The notes beneath the pieces are model-generated. The model was not told where the DNA came from, made no database searches, and worked only from the letters and a program-made list of their open reading frames with translations. From Candidatus Rifleibacteriota bacterium (lineage in GTDB: Bacteria; Muiribacteriota; Ozemobacteria; Ozemobacterales; Ozemobacteraceae), in NCBI GenBank assembly GCA_015232575.1, contig JADFZL010000010.1:1-64000 (forward strand): a stretch of DNA of 64,000 nucleotides. Direction: 5' to 3'. Within the stretch, counting starts at the first letter, position 1; every line of letters begins with the position of its first letter. A program made the position numbers and the translations under genes. Below are positions 7,141 through 15,103 of this stretch, piece after piece.

Positions 7141-8001
7141 TTAGTTTCCACAACCGCTTGGAGCACAACCTGATCCGCAACCACCGGACATTGCAGCCAT
7201 AAGCGCTGCTTCAATTTTTTCTCTGTTTGTTTCTCCGATAAAAGTTCCAAGCTTAGAACCTGGAGGAGCGATAAACGTCGTAACAGCTTCAGTGCTTTTT
7301 GTGTCAATTTTGAGCTGTGAAAAGAGTTTTTCTTCTTTTGTATCTGCAGGATCTAACAGAATTATTTCAACAGCCTTTCCAAACTTTGGATCAGCTTTGA
7401 AATCATTTACACCCTTCATTGCTGCTTCATTTGATTTTGTGTTGCTGTTCTGAACGCAAAGAAATACCAGCTTTCTATCCTGCATGGCTTTTATAAGCCG
7501 TGTCATTCCCTGACTGACGATTGCTGCCTCAAGCTTTTCGGGAGTTGCCTTATCTCCTGTTAGTCCTGAGGTAATAGCGCCATTTGGAGCAACTACCAGA
7601 ACCAGCGGCATTGGAGCTCTATTTAGATCGTATTGTTCGATGATTTCCTTTTCGGAAGGTAAATTCCGATCAACTTCGTATGAAGTAGCTTTATCAGAAA
7701 GTTTTTGAAGTGTTGTTTCAATAACTTTTTTTAGGGCGGAAGTTGTGTCATCTTGTTTATCACGAACAAGAAGAAACATGTATCTGCTTTCGCTGGCTGC
7801 ACTTGATAATGCCGTTAAGGCATTTGTCAGGGGAATCGAAGAAGATGCTGAAAGGTTTGCGGCAACTGCGGCAGGTGCAGAAGCAGAAGTAATTGCAGAG
7901 GCTGTTACAGAAGCGGAAGTAGTATTTTCTTCAGCTATCAGAGAAGGACCATTAAGAAGCAATGAAGCCAAAAGACCTAGGGTAATAATTGATTTTTTCA
8001 C
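7141..8001 (-). CDS. Exported thioredoxin-fold-like protein with a Cys/Gly C-terminal tail
   Basis: A 286-residue protein with signal peptide (IITLGLLASLLLNGPSLIAE) and an Ala/Ser/Thr-rich linker. Two repeated thioredoxin-like halves follow (about 75-170, DRNLPSEKEIIEQYDLNRAPMP; and 175-270) without the usual CxxC. The last residues are GGCGSGCAPSGCGN, holding all three cysteines of the protein. The start is GTG at 8001 behind AAAGGA. It heads the reverse operon with the ABC transporter. The tail looks like a metal or As(III) ligand, or an anchoring site; both are inference. I do not recognise a named family. Confidence 0.72.
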   Translation of the reverse strand: MKKSIITLGLLASLLLNGPSLIAEENTTSASVTASAITSASAPAAVAANLSASSSIPLTNALTALSSAASESRYMFLLVRDKQDDTTSALKKVIETTLQKLSDKATSYEVDRNLPSEKEIIEQYDLNRAPMPLVLVVAPNGAITSGLTGDKATPEKLEAAIVSQGMTRLIKAMQDRKLVFLCVQNSNTKSNEAAMKGVNDFKADPKFGKAVEIILLDPADTKEEKLFSQLKIDTKSTEAVTTFIAPPGSKLGTFIGETNREKIEAALMAAMSGGCGSGCAPSGCGN

Positions 8002-8056
8002 GAAGAAATCCTTTTAATATTTTTATGAAATTTTATGCAAATGCATCTTATGTATA

Positions 8057-8193
8057 CTAAGTACTGCAAATCATAATTAAGGGGGCATTTATATTATGTC
8101 ATTTCGACCGAAGGGAGAAATCTCGCTTTTATAAGATCTCTCACATTCGTTCGAGATGACGGTTTACCCCATATTTAAGTTTTTGCGGATTAA
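8057..8193. repeat. Dispersed nested inverted repeat (outer and inner arms)
   Basis: The left outer arm CTAAGTACTGCAAATCATAA faces the right outer arm CCCCATATTTAAGTTTTTGC; between them GTCATTTCGACCGAAGGGAG pairs with CACATTCGTTCGAGATGAC. It sits between acr3 and the Cys-tail operon, upstream of the latter's start. The arms are imperfect. Confidence 0.72.
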
Positions 8194-8269
8194 AGAAAGG
8201 TTTATACCCCCTCAGGAGCCGGCCAGCGTGGTATTGACCGGCTTGAGTTTTTTATTTGTCTGAGAACGA

Positions 8270-9478
8270 TTAATGTGCTTTTGATGATGCTTCTTTTGGG
8301 AACCAGTGCTGGGTATTCTTGCATATACGCACGAGCCAGAGCATAATAGGAACTTCGATGAGAACACCAACGACTGTTGCCAGGGCAGCCCCGGATGAAA
8401 GACCGAACAGCATTGTGGCAGTAGCGATAGCAACCTCGAAGTGATTGGAAGCGCCAATCATGGCTGAAGGTGCGGCATCTTCGTAAGTCAGGCCGAGCGG
8501 TATGGAAAGGGCATATCCCAGCCAGAAGATAAACATGGTCTGAATAAACATGGGTATCGCCAGCCAGAGTATGGTCAGCGGATTTCCGATGATTACTTCG
8601 CCTTTGAAAGAGAACAGTAGAATAAGTGTCAGCAGAAGTGCAACAATGGTAATCGGACTTAGAATTGGAAGGAATGACCGGTTAAACCATTCCTCGCCTT
8701 TTGCACTGATGATCCACTTGCGCGAAATATATCCGGCAACAAGTGGTAATGCAACATATATGGCAATCGAAAGCAGCAGAGCCTGCCAGGGAACCGGCAA
8801 CTTTCCTACTCCAAGCAGGTAACCGCCGAGAGGACCATAAAGAAAGAGCATAGTCAGGGAATTGATTGCGACCATAACCAATGTGTGACCGGCGTTTCCG
8901 CGTGCTAAAAAGCCCCAGACCAGAACCATTGCTGTACATGGTGCGACTCCGAGAAGAATGCAGCCTGCAAGATAACTTCGCCATAGCGGCACTTGCAGCA
9001 TTTTGACTCCGTTGACCAGAACTACCTTTCCTTCACCGTGTATTGAATCAACTGGAAGATCCAGCCCCATTGGCATTTTGACAATATCAGTCGCATCGGG
9101 CCCGATGAACCCAATGAACAATGTTCCAAGAAAGAAAACAGCAATGGCATACATGGTAAACGGCTTGATTGCCCAGTTGACAAAAAGAGTCAATCCGACT
9201 GGTTTAATACTTTTACCAGCTTTGAGTACTTCGGCAAAATCAATTTTGACCATGATAGGGTACATCATAAAGAAAAGGCAGATTGCAATAGGAATCGAGA
9301 CTACCGGAGCCCCATCGACATTGATTGACAAACTGTCAAGATAAGTTGCTGCTCCGGGCGCAACTTTGCCGAGAATTATTCCCGCAACTATGCAGAGGCC
9401 AACCCACAAAGTCAGATAACGCTCAAAAAAACCAAGTCCCTGAGGTTCTTTGGTAATACACGCATCAGTAGTAGTCAT
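8270..9478 (-). CDS. acr3: Arsenite efflux permease Acr3
   Basis: A 402-residue inner-membrane carrier with about ten membrane helices that exports As(III), driven by the proton motive force. The conserved region [20 protein letters not shown] carries the essential Cys of the Acr3 family; [20 protein letters not shown] is the second signature region. It starts behind AGGAGA (at about 9,484-9,489). It lies downstream of arsM in the order arsR, arsC, arsM, acr3, all reverse. The 205-bp gap before it contains a dispersed repeat, so it may have its own promoter. Confidence 0.93.
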   Translation of the reverse strand: MTTTDACITKEPQGLGFFERYLTLWVGLCIVAGIILGKVAPGAATYLDSLSINVDGAPVVSIPIAICLFFMMYPIMVKIDFAEVLKAGKSIKPVGLTLFVNWAIKPFTMYAIAVFFLGTLFIGFIGPDATDIVKMPMGLDLPVDSIHGEGKVVLVNGVKMLQVPLWRSYLAGCILLGVAPCTAMVLVWGFLARGNAGHTLVMVAINSLTMLFLYGPLGGYLLGVGKLPVPWQALLLSIAIYVALPLVAGYISRKWIISAKGEEWFNRSFLPILSPITIVALLLTLILLFSFKGEVIIGNPLTILWLAIPMFIQTMFIFWLGYALSIPLGLTYEDAAPSAMIGASNHFEVAIATATMLFGLSSGAALATVVGVLIEVPIMLWLVRICKNTQHWFPKEASSKAH

Positions 9479-9579
9479 ATTTTCTCCTGATAACTTATGA
9501 ATACAGAGTTTTAAAGATTTTCCGGTCTAATGAAAAGATTGAATGCATAATTAAGGGAATTATATTGACGGTAGTGATT

Positions 9580-9687
9580 CAGTACAGCAAACTTAATTAA
9601 GGGGTCATTTAGATTATGTCATTTCGACCGTCTGCCCAAAAGTAATTATGCAAATTTGACGCCATATTTCAGATTTTGCGTACTCAG
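9580..9687. repeat. Dispersed inverted repeat, deleted core, overlapping the arsM stop
   Basis: The left arm CAGTACAGCAAACTTAATTA and the right arm (reverse strand CTGAGTACGCAAAATCTGAA) are the outer arms of the family. Only the left half of the inner arm (GTCATTTCGACCG) remains. The right end overlaps arsM: the TGA stop at 9686-9684 is part of the repeat's terminal CTGAGTAC. Confidence 0.7.
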
Positions 9688-10517
9688 TTTGCTTTGCCTG
9701 TACGAATGATGAAACTAGCTACATAATCATCAATGCGTTCGCCGGGGATAGCTGAAAGTAGTTCTTGGTATAAATCTCCGTTTGTGTCGATCATTGCTGA
9801 AACAGCATCTGCTTTTTCTTCAAATTCCGGCATTGACAACCCGGAATCCAGAATTGATTTTCTGGTTTCTGTCAGGGTTGCTGCACCTGCTACGCAACCA
9901 ACAAGTGCTTGAATTGACTCTTTAATTTTGGCGGGAAGAGGTTTTTTCAGGAGCAGATCAGAAATAATGACTCTTCCATGCGGTTTCAATACACGGAATA
10001 TATCTTTCCAGACTTGGGGCTTATCAGGGGAAAGGTTCAATACGCAGTTTGACAGAATTACATCAACAGAGCAATCACTGACCGGAAGATGCTCTATTTC
10101 ACCCAGGCGGAATTCTACATTATCAAAACCGCTGGCTTTCTGGTATTGGGCCACATTTTTCCGTGCCAGTGAAAGCATGTCGGGAGTCATATCAACGCCA
10201 ATTACCCGACCGCTTTTTCCAACCCGGCGACCTGCAATAAATGCATCAAAACCGCCGCCGCTGCCTAGATCAAGAACCGTTTCGCCTTCTTTCAAGCCGG
10301 CAATTGCAGAAGGATTACCACATGATAAACCCATATTAGCCGTATCAGGAACGGCAGAAAGATCTTCACCGGAATATCCCAGATCCTTTGCCAGAGCAGA
10401 TGGACTAGGAGCACCACAGCATGAAGACTTTCCGCAACACGAAGATGCTTCCTTGCGGGCAATGGCTGAATATCCGCCACGTACATTCTGTCGAACCTGA
10501 TCTTGATCAATACTCAT
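9684..10517 (-). CDS. arsM: Arsenite S-adenosylmethionine methyltransferase
   Basis: A 277-residue cytoplasmic enzyme that methylates As(III) using SAM. The SAM loop VLDLGSGGGFDAF (about residues 82-94) is intact, and the three cysteines that bind arsenic in the family are present: LSCGNP, LSNCVLN and LVGCVAG. An extra N-terminal cysteine cluster, SSCCGKSSCCGAP, may also bind metalloid. It starts behind GGAGG at about 10,524-10,528. It lies between arsC and acr3. Methylated products would need the ArsP-like permease for export. Its promoter and first codons have a decayed copy at 286-455. Confidence 0.93.
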   Translation of the reverse strand: MSIDQDQVRQNVRGGYSAIARKEASSCCGKSSCCGAPSPSALAKDLGYSGEDLSAVPDTANMGLSCGNPSAIAGLKEGETVLDLGSGGGFDAFIAGRRVGKSGRVIGVDMTPDMLSLARKNVAQYQKASGFDNVEFRLGEIEHLPVSDCSVDVILSNCVLNLSPDKPQVWKDIFRVLKPHGRVIISDLLLKKPLPAKIKESIQALVGCVAGAATLTETRKSILDSGLSMPEFEEKADAVSAMIDTNGDLYQELLSAIPGERIDDYVASFIIRTGKAN

Positions 10518-10622
10518 AAAATAACCTCCTGGTGAATTTTTAATGTCGATTTTTATTGAGTAGATACGATTTTGATAATTTCCGTAGATAATAACTTGTA
10601 ATCTTGCAATCTGGTTTTGTGT

Positions 10623-11057
10623 CTAAGAGGAAATCTGTAAAAATGACGGAAGCTTTTTAACAAACTCGCCTATTTCATCGCGAACCTTTCGATAATGGTT
10701 TAATGCATCTTCTTCGGACTTTGCATTCTCTGCAAGTTTTGGTGGATCCTGAAATCCCTGATGAAACCTTTTCGTCTGTCCGGCAAAAATCGGGCAGGAT
10801 TCTGATGCAAGATCACAAACAGTAATAACAAAATCAAAAGATTTATCGGAAATTTCGCTAAGCGATTTTGAAAAGTGCCGGGAAATATCAATATTCAATT
10901 CGTCCATAACTTTAACAGCATTTTTGTTAAGTCCATGAGCAACCAGACCAGCAGAATGAACTTCGAATAAATCAGACCATAGATGCTGTGTCCAGCCTTC
11001 AGCCATTTGACTGCGACAGGAATTACCAGTGCAGAGAAACAGAAGTCTATGTCTCAT
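10623..11057 (-). CDS. arsC: Thioredoxin-coupled arsenate reductase ArsC
   Basis: A 144-residue low-molecular-weight-phosphatase-type arsenate reductase. The P-loop CTGNSCRSQMAEGW near the N-terminus carries the nucleophilic Cys, and VCDLASESCP (about residues 80-89) provides the redox pair, as in the Staphylococcus ArsC type that uses thioredoxin rather than glutaredoxin. It starts behind AAAGGAGAGG. The thioredoxin at 1006-1236 could be an electron donor. It follows arsR, separated by 331 bp containing a dispersed repeat. Confidence 0.93.
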   Translation of the reverse strand: MRHRLLFLCTGNSCRSQMAEGWTQHLWSDLFEVHSAGLVAHGLNKNAVKVMDELNIDISRHFSKSLSEISDKSFDFVITVCDLASESCPIFAGQTKRFHQGFQDPPKLAENAKSEEDALNHYRKVRDEIGEFVKKLPSFLQISS

Positions 11058-11388
11058 GTTACCTCTCCTTTCTTAATAGCATCATGTTATGCCTTCCAAA
11101 TTAATAGACATCGGGTAGTACCGCTTTTTGATACTTATACCTCTATCAATAAGAAGCTTGGTGCATTAGCGAAAAGAGGTCATATTTTGCTGTCATTTCG
11201 ACCGAAGGGAGAAATCGGGTTTTTCTATTCGAGGTAACGTATGGCGGCCGGACCTCAGTAACAAGGGAAAAGTAATTGGTCTTATTTAACCCTTCGGAGA
11301 CCTCTCCCTTCGGACAAAATGACAACTAAATACGTATTTTCCATATCAAAAGACGTTTCCACACAGATAACATAAAGGGACAAAAAAA
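11058..11388. other. 331-bp gap between arsR and arsC with a split palindrome
   Basis: No gene is supported. The stretch is mostly occupied by a dispersed palindrome (11189-11327) whose two arms are separated by about 75 bases. It may contain a separate promoter for arsC, which I could not pinpoint. Confidence 0.5.
11189..11327. repeat. Dispersed palindromic repeat with enlarged loop
   Basis: TGTCATTTCGACCGAAGGGA (from 11190) pairs with TCCCTTCGGACAAAATGACA (from about 11304). The arms match the inner arms at 8057-8193 and 26,359-26,521. The extra central sequence includes a further TTCGGAGACC repeat. Confidence 0.65.
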
Positions 11389-11775
11389 TTATTCAGTAAT
11401 ACCACCATCTTTTTGGGTTTTGTATTTTTGGCAAACTTCCTCCAACGGTGTGGAAAGAACTTTTTGTAAATATAAGAGGTCTTTTTTTGCAATCGGATTA
11501 TCTGCAAGGGCATTACAAATAAATGAATGAGCTGTTTTTACTTCAGAAGTCGTGTTTTCAATGGCGAGACTGTAATATGCCCATTTACCACATTTTCTCT
11601 TACTTACAAGACCAGCCTGAAGCAATAGGGAAATGTGCTTCGAAACAGTTGAAGGTGCCAGATTCAAAAAAGTTGTAAGCTGACATACGCATAATTCACT
11701 GTGATGGAGAGCTAGAATAATTCTGATGCGGGTTTCATCGGCCATAGCTTTAACAAGAAGAACAAATGGTTGCAT
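11389..11775 (-). CDS. arsR: ArsR-family metalloregulator (second copy)
   Basis: A 128-residue winged-helix repressor with the canonical arsenic site ELCVCQL, then the recognition helix APSTVSKHISLLLQAGLV. It resembles classical ArsR of arsenate-resistance operons and differs clearly from the regulator at 665-982. It starts behind GAGGTG. A palindromic operator lies just upstream at 11784-11806. It heads the reverse set arsR, arsC, arsM, acr3 and should repress it when As(III) is absent. Confidence 0.92.
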   Translation of the reverse strand: MQPFVLLVKAMADETRIRIILALHHSELCVCQLTTFLNLAPSTVSKHISLLLQAGLVSKRKCGKWAYYSLAIENTTSEVKTAHSFICNALADNPIAKKDLLYLQKVLSTPLEEVCQKYKTQKDGGITE

Positions 11776-11783
11776 AACACCTC

Positions 11784-11838
11784 CGTCATTTCGTTATATG
11801 ACGAAACGAATTATATCAGACCGAATAGAAAAAGTAAA
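11784..11838 (-). promoter_or_regulatory. arsR promoter and nested palindromic operator
   Basis: On the reverse strand a -10 box TATAAT (11815-11810) has a weaker -35 box TTTACT (11838-11833) 17 bases upstream. Just downstream is a nested palindrome: CGTCAT...ATGACG (11784-11789 and 11798-11803) and TTTCGT...ACGAAA (11789-11794 and 11801-11806), covering the transcription start. This is a typical position for ArsR to block transcription. Confidence 0.7.
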
Positions 11839-11990
11839 CAGTTTTTTGAAGTATCAACAATACATCTTTTTGGGAGCTGCAGAATAAGGTCATTATTTAC
11901 ACATACCGGCACTATTGATGGAGAAATCAACTATGAAATAAGTTTCCAGAATTGTTGCAGAACGAAGTAAAAAGGATTATATTTTTGTTT

Positions 11991-12542
11991 ATGAATGAAG
12001 AAATCGAATTTCTTAAAATGATTGCTACCCGACTTGATTCCATTGGCATACCCTATATGATTACTGGTTCCACTGCGATGCATTTCTATTCCACCCCAAG
12101 AATGACAAGAGACATAGATATAGTTGTTGCGGTTAGGGCCGAAAATATCGGCGAGCTGACAGATCTGTTTTCGGGCGATTGTTACGTTGACTCTGAAAGT
12201 ATTCGAAGAGCTGTTGCAAATACAGGAATGTTCAATATTATTCACAATAAATGGATTCTAAAAGCTGATTTTATAATAAGAAAAAATGAAGAATATCGTA
12301 TTGAAGAGTTTAAAAGACGCTCTTGTATAAAAATTGATGATGTTCCGATCCAAATAGTAACGATAGAGGATTTGATTCTTTCTAAACTATTATGGGGACA
12401 GCCATCCAATTCAGAACTTCAAATGCGTGATGTGAAAAATCTTTTATCAAATCATCATTCGGTTGATATGTCATATTTATTATCGTGGGCATCTGCGTTG
12501 GGTGTCACAGAGCTACTTGATGAGGCGCTCAGGAATGAATGA
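11991..12542 (+). CDS. Nucleotidyltransferase-fold protein
   Basis: A 183-residue protein with the DNA polymerase beta-type nucleotidyltransferase signature: TGSTAMHFYSTPRMTRDIDIVV, in which GS and D-x-D are the catalytic Mg/NTP elements, and a third Asp in KADFIIR. ATG 11991 gives the usual N-terminus MNEEIEFLKMIATRLD. The next gene overlaps its end by 8 bases. Such pairs resemble MNT/HEPN or AbiEii-type toxin-antitoxin modules, but the partner is not a recognisable HEPN protein. Function is therefore uncertain. Confidence 0.78.
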   Translation: MNEEIEFLKMIATRLDSIGIPYMITGSTAMHFYSTPRMTRDIDIVVAVRAENIGELTDLFSGDCYVDSESIRRAVANTGMFNIIHNKWILKADFIIRKNEEYRIEEFKRRSCIKIDDVPIQIVTIEDLILSKLLWGQPSNSELQMRDVKNLLSNHHSVDMSYLLSWASALGVTELLDEALRNE

Positions 12543-12786
12543 TACAACACCAGAACTGGACAAGAAATACAGAGAAATGCTTATGGCTCTCTCGCCAGTT
12601 GAACGAATGAAAATGGCTGGAAGAATGTTTTCCGCTTCAAAAAAGCTTGTCGAGGCGTGCATTTTGCAAAAAAAACCGCATATCGATGAAAAGCAGCTGA
12701 GAATCGAAATTTTTAAACGTATATACGGTCAGGATTTTACTGAACTTCAAATAGAATCGATAATTATGCATCTGAATAGGAATTGA
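12535..12786 (+). CDS. Small partner protein of the nucleotidyltransferase
   Basis: An 83-residue, mostly helical, charged protein. ATG 12535 lies in the overlap AATGAATGA with the end of the nucleotidyltransferase gene, with AGGA just before, so translation is coupled. The pattern LSPVERMKMAGRMFSASK...RIEIFKRIYGQDF recalls small proteins of unknown function often encoded beside nucleotidyltransferases. It may be the second half of a toxin-antitoxin-like module; no experiment-based family is recognised. A strong terminator follows at once. Confidence 0.72.
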   Translation: MNDTTPELDKKYREMLMALSPVERMKMAGRMFSASKKLVEACILQKKPHIDEKQLRIEIFKRIYGQDFTELQIESIIMHLNRN

Positions 12787-12791
12787 AAAAG

Positions 12792-12822
12792 AAAAAAGTC
12801 CGAAATTTATTCGGACTTTTTT
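12792..12822. terminator. Bidirectional rho-independent terminator
   Basis: Perfect stem AAAAAAGTCCGA (12792-12803) / TCGGACTTTTTT (12811-12822) with a 7-base loop. A-tract and T-tract serve both the forward gene pair ending at 12,786 and the reverse gltX ending at 12,853. Confidence 0.9.
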
Positions 12823-12852
12823 CAGTTAATGGCTACGATTGATTCGATATTG

Positions 12853-14286
12853 TCAGATTAAGAGTCTTCTTATTGCTTCCTTCTGACCGATCAGTTCAAG
12901 AGTTCCGACGAGGTCCGGGCCATGGCAGGTACCGGTGAGCTTTACGCGCAGAGGCATGTAAAGTGCTTTGCCTTTAACACCGGTGGCTTTTCCGGCTGCT
13001 TTAATAGCTCCGTTGAAGCCGTCGCGGGTCCATGGAACTTCTGCAAACAGACGGGCAAGTTCAGCAAGATATGGTGCGATCTCAGGTGCACTGATCGCCA
13101 GACGGGCTTCTTCATCAAGTTCTCCGGAAAAGCCGGAAAAGATTGTTGTCGCCTCTTTAACAGCATCATTGAGCGTTGCAAGGTGCAGATGAATTAAAGC
13201 GATAAATTTTTTAACAAATTCACTTTCTTTAACGCGAGGTTCATCTGGAAATGCGGCAACAAGTCTTGTGGTGATCATTCTTTCAAGTTCATCTGCCGGA
13301 AGAGCACGAATATAATTGCCGTTCATCCAGCGAAGTTTCGCCTGGTCAAAGACAGCTGGCGATTTGCTGATTCTGTCGAGGGAAAATTTTTCGCAGAGTT
13401 CTTTTCTTGTATATGTTTCCTGATCAGTACCTTCGTTCCAGCCAAGCATTGCGAGATAATTAATCATTGCATCGCAAAGAAATCCATCGTCGTTGTACTG
13501 TCCAACGGATGTAGCTCCGTGTCTTTTTGAAAGTTTCGTTTTATCCGCTCCGAGAATGAGCGAGACATGGGCAAAAACGGGTACAGGTTTCCCGAGAGCT
13601 TCATACAGAATCATCTGCCTGTGAGTGTTTGGAAGATGCTCTTCTGCTCTTATAACATGAGTGATTTCCATGTCTGCGTCATCAACAACCACGCAGAAAT
13701 TGTACACGGGCATTCCATTTGATCTTAAAACGATGAAATCTCCAAGGGTATCTGCTTTGAATTCAACGCTTCCCCTGATATTATCATTTAGAATATAGTC
13801 TTTATTCGGAACTTTTACTCTGACAACTTTCGGGCGATTTTCTGCCAGGCGCTGTTGAATCTCTTCAGGAGTTAGTTTGAGACATGTTCCGTCGTAGTGA
13901 GGTGAACGATGTTCTGATTCAGCTTCCTGACGTTTTTTTTCGAGTTCTTCTTCTGTGCAGAAACAATAGTATGCAGAGCCCTTTTCAAGCAGAAGTTTTG
14001 CTGCACCGTGGTATTTATCAAGTCTTTCTGACTGGCGATATGGTGCATGCGGTCCCCCGATTCCAGGACCTTCGTCCCAGGTCAGGCCAAGCCATTCTAA
14101 ATCTCTGAGAAGGCCGGTTTCAGCTTCTGCAGTTGAGCGGTCAAGATCGGTGTCTTCAATTCTTAAAATAAAACTTCCACCATGTCTTTTTGCAAAAAGC
14201 CAGTTGAAAAGTGCAGTACGAGCTCCGCCAACATGTAGATAACCTGTTGGTGATGGAGCGAAGCGAACTCTTACCCTGGATTCCAT
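12853..14286 (-). CDS. gltX: Glutamyl-tRNA synthetase
   Basis: A 477-residue class I aminoacyl-tRNA synthetase that charges tRNA-Glu (and possibly tRNA-Gln in lineages without GlnRS). The HIGH-type motif is in APSPTGYLHVGGARTA at the N-terminus and the KMSKS-type motif is KLSKRHG (about residues 249-255). Length is normal. It starts one base after the stop of the CBS-HutP-like gene, with GGGAGG upstream, so it is the last gene of a three-gene operon beginning with a YacL-type protein. Housekeeping gene. Confidence 0.96.
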   Translation of the reverse strand: MESRVRVRFAPSPTGYLHVGGARTALFNWLFAKRHGGSFILRIEDTDLDRSTAEAETGLLRDLEWLGLTWDEGPGIGGPHAPYRQSERLDKYHGAAKLLLEKGSAYYCFCTEEELEKKRQEAESEHRSPHYDGTCLKLTPEEIQQRLAENRPKVVRVKVPNKDYILNDNIRGSVEFKADTLGDFIVLRSNGMPVYNFCVVVDDADMEITHVIRAEEHLPNTHRQMILYEALGKPVPVFAHVSLILGADKTKLSKRHGATSVGQYNDDGFLCDAMINYLAMLGWNEGTDQETYTRKELCEKFSLDRISKSPAVFDQAKLRWMNGNYIRALPADELERMITTRLVAAFPDEPRVKESEFVKKFIALIHLHLATLNDAVKEATTIFSGFSGELDEEARLAISAPEIAPYLAELARLFAEVPWTRDGFNGAIKAAGKATGVKGKALYMPLRVKLTGTCHGPDLVGTLELIGQKEAIRRLLI

Positions 14287-14287
14287 A

Positions 14288-15103
14288 TTAAATTATGTTT
14301 CCTCCCATTACAATCTGTTCATTTCCGTTTGCCAGAGCATGACCACAGCGTCCGAATGCAGCTACAGCAATTCTTCCTTCTCCCCTGACAATGGCAACTT
14401 TGAAACCGCCGCCCAGTCCGGGGTTGATAATATTCAACTGATTATAGATATCTCTGACAGCATTGGAAACAGAAAACTTTTCCCGGGGATCTTCACGTAT
14501 TACTGAGCGGGCAATAGCAGCCACAATTGTAGCTTCACGCAATTTTATCGGAAGTTTTTCTGCTGTTGCTCCAACCTGTGTAATTGCTGCGCGGAATCCT
14601 GAATTGGTAACTCTTTGAATCCAGTATTCTTCCTGTTCAGAGTCTTTTGTCATTGCCAGATAAATAACTGCGCTTTCTGGAGTGAGCTTTTGAGCAGATT
14701 TTTCCTCGACAAGATCTTTAACAATATCTTTATTCGTAACGATTCCTACTATGCCGTCAATGTTGTCTACGACTGCAAGTGCTTCAAGTTCGCTGAGAGA
14801 AAGTTGTGATGCCGCATCGCGAACCGTTTGATTAGCGTTGATTTTATATACGACCGTACTCATGAAATTTTTGATTTTTTCTTCAAAATCAGTTACAGTC
14901 GCAAGCATAGACGGCGTCAGAATGCCGGTGAGCTTTTTGTTTTCATCCATTACAAGAATGGCTTCTGGCTGTCGTAAAATCATAACTTCCTTCAGATCGA
15001 AAACGGTCTGATTTTCACTGACAATTACTGGATTTGGATCCATTATATCCTTAACTTTAATTCCCACTTTTTTGTTGTCCTCCCTGTTTTGACTTTTCGT
15101 CAT
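14288..15103 (-). CDS. Tandem CBS domains fused to a HutP-like domain
   Basis: A 271-residue protein. Two CBS domains (about 18-70, VKDIMDPNPVIVSENQTV; and 78-130) usually sense adenosyl ligands. The remaining ~130 residues resemble HutP, the histidine-dependent RNA-binding antiterminator: SAVIYLAMTKDSEQEE, then TQVGATAEKLPIKLREA..VAAIARSVI, and an end with RIAVAAFGRCGHALANG. The HutP His-x-x-x-His metal site appears to be replaced (SVSNAVRDI), so histidine and Mg binding may be lost. ATG 15103 overlaps the YacL-like gene by 47 bases; GTG 15067 behind GGGAGG would overlap by only 11 and is a strong alternative start. The HutP assignment is by eye. Confidence 0.7.
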   Translation of the reverse strand: MTKSQNREDNKKVGIKVKDIMDPNPVIVSENQTVFDLKEVMILRQPEAILVMDENKKLTGILTPSMLATVTDFEEKIKNFMSTVVYKINANQTVRDAASQLSLSELEALAVVDNIDGIVGIVTNKDIVKDLVEEKSAQKLTPESAVIYLAMTKDSEQEEYWIQRVTNSGFRAAITQVGATAEKLPIKLREATIVAAIARSVIREDPREKFSVSNAVRDIYNQLNIINPGLGGGFKVAIVRGEGRIAVAAFGRCGHALANGNEQIVMGGNII

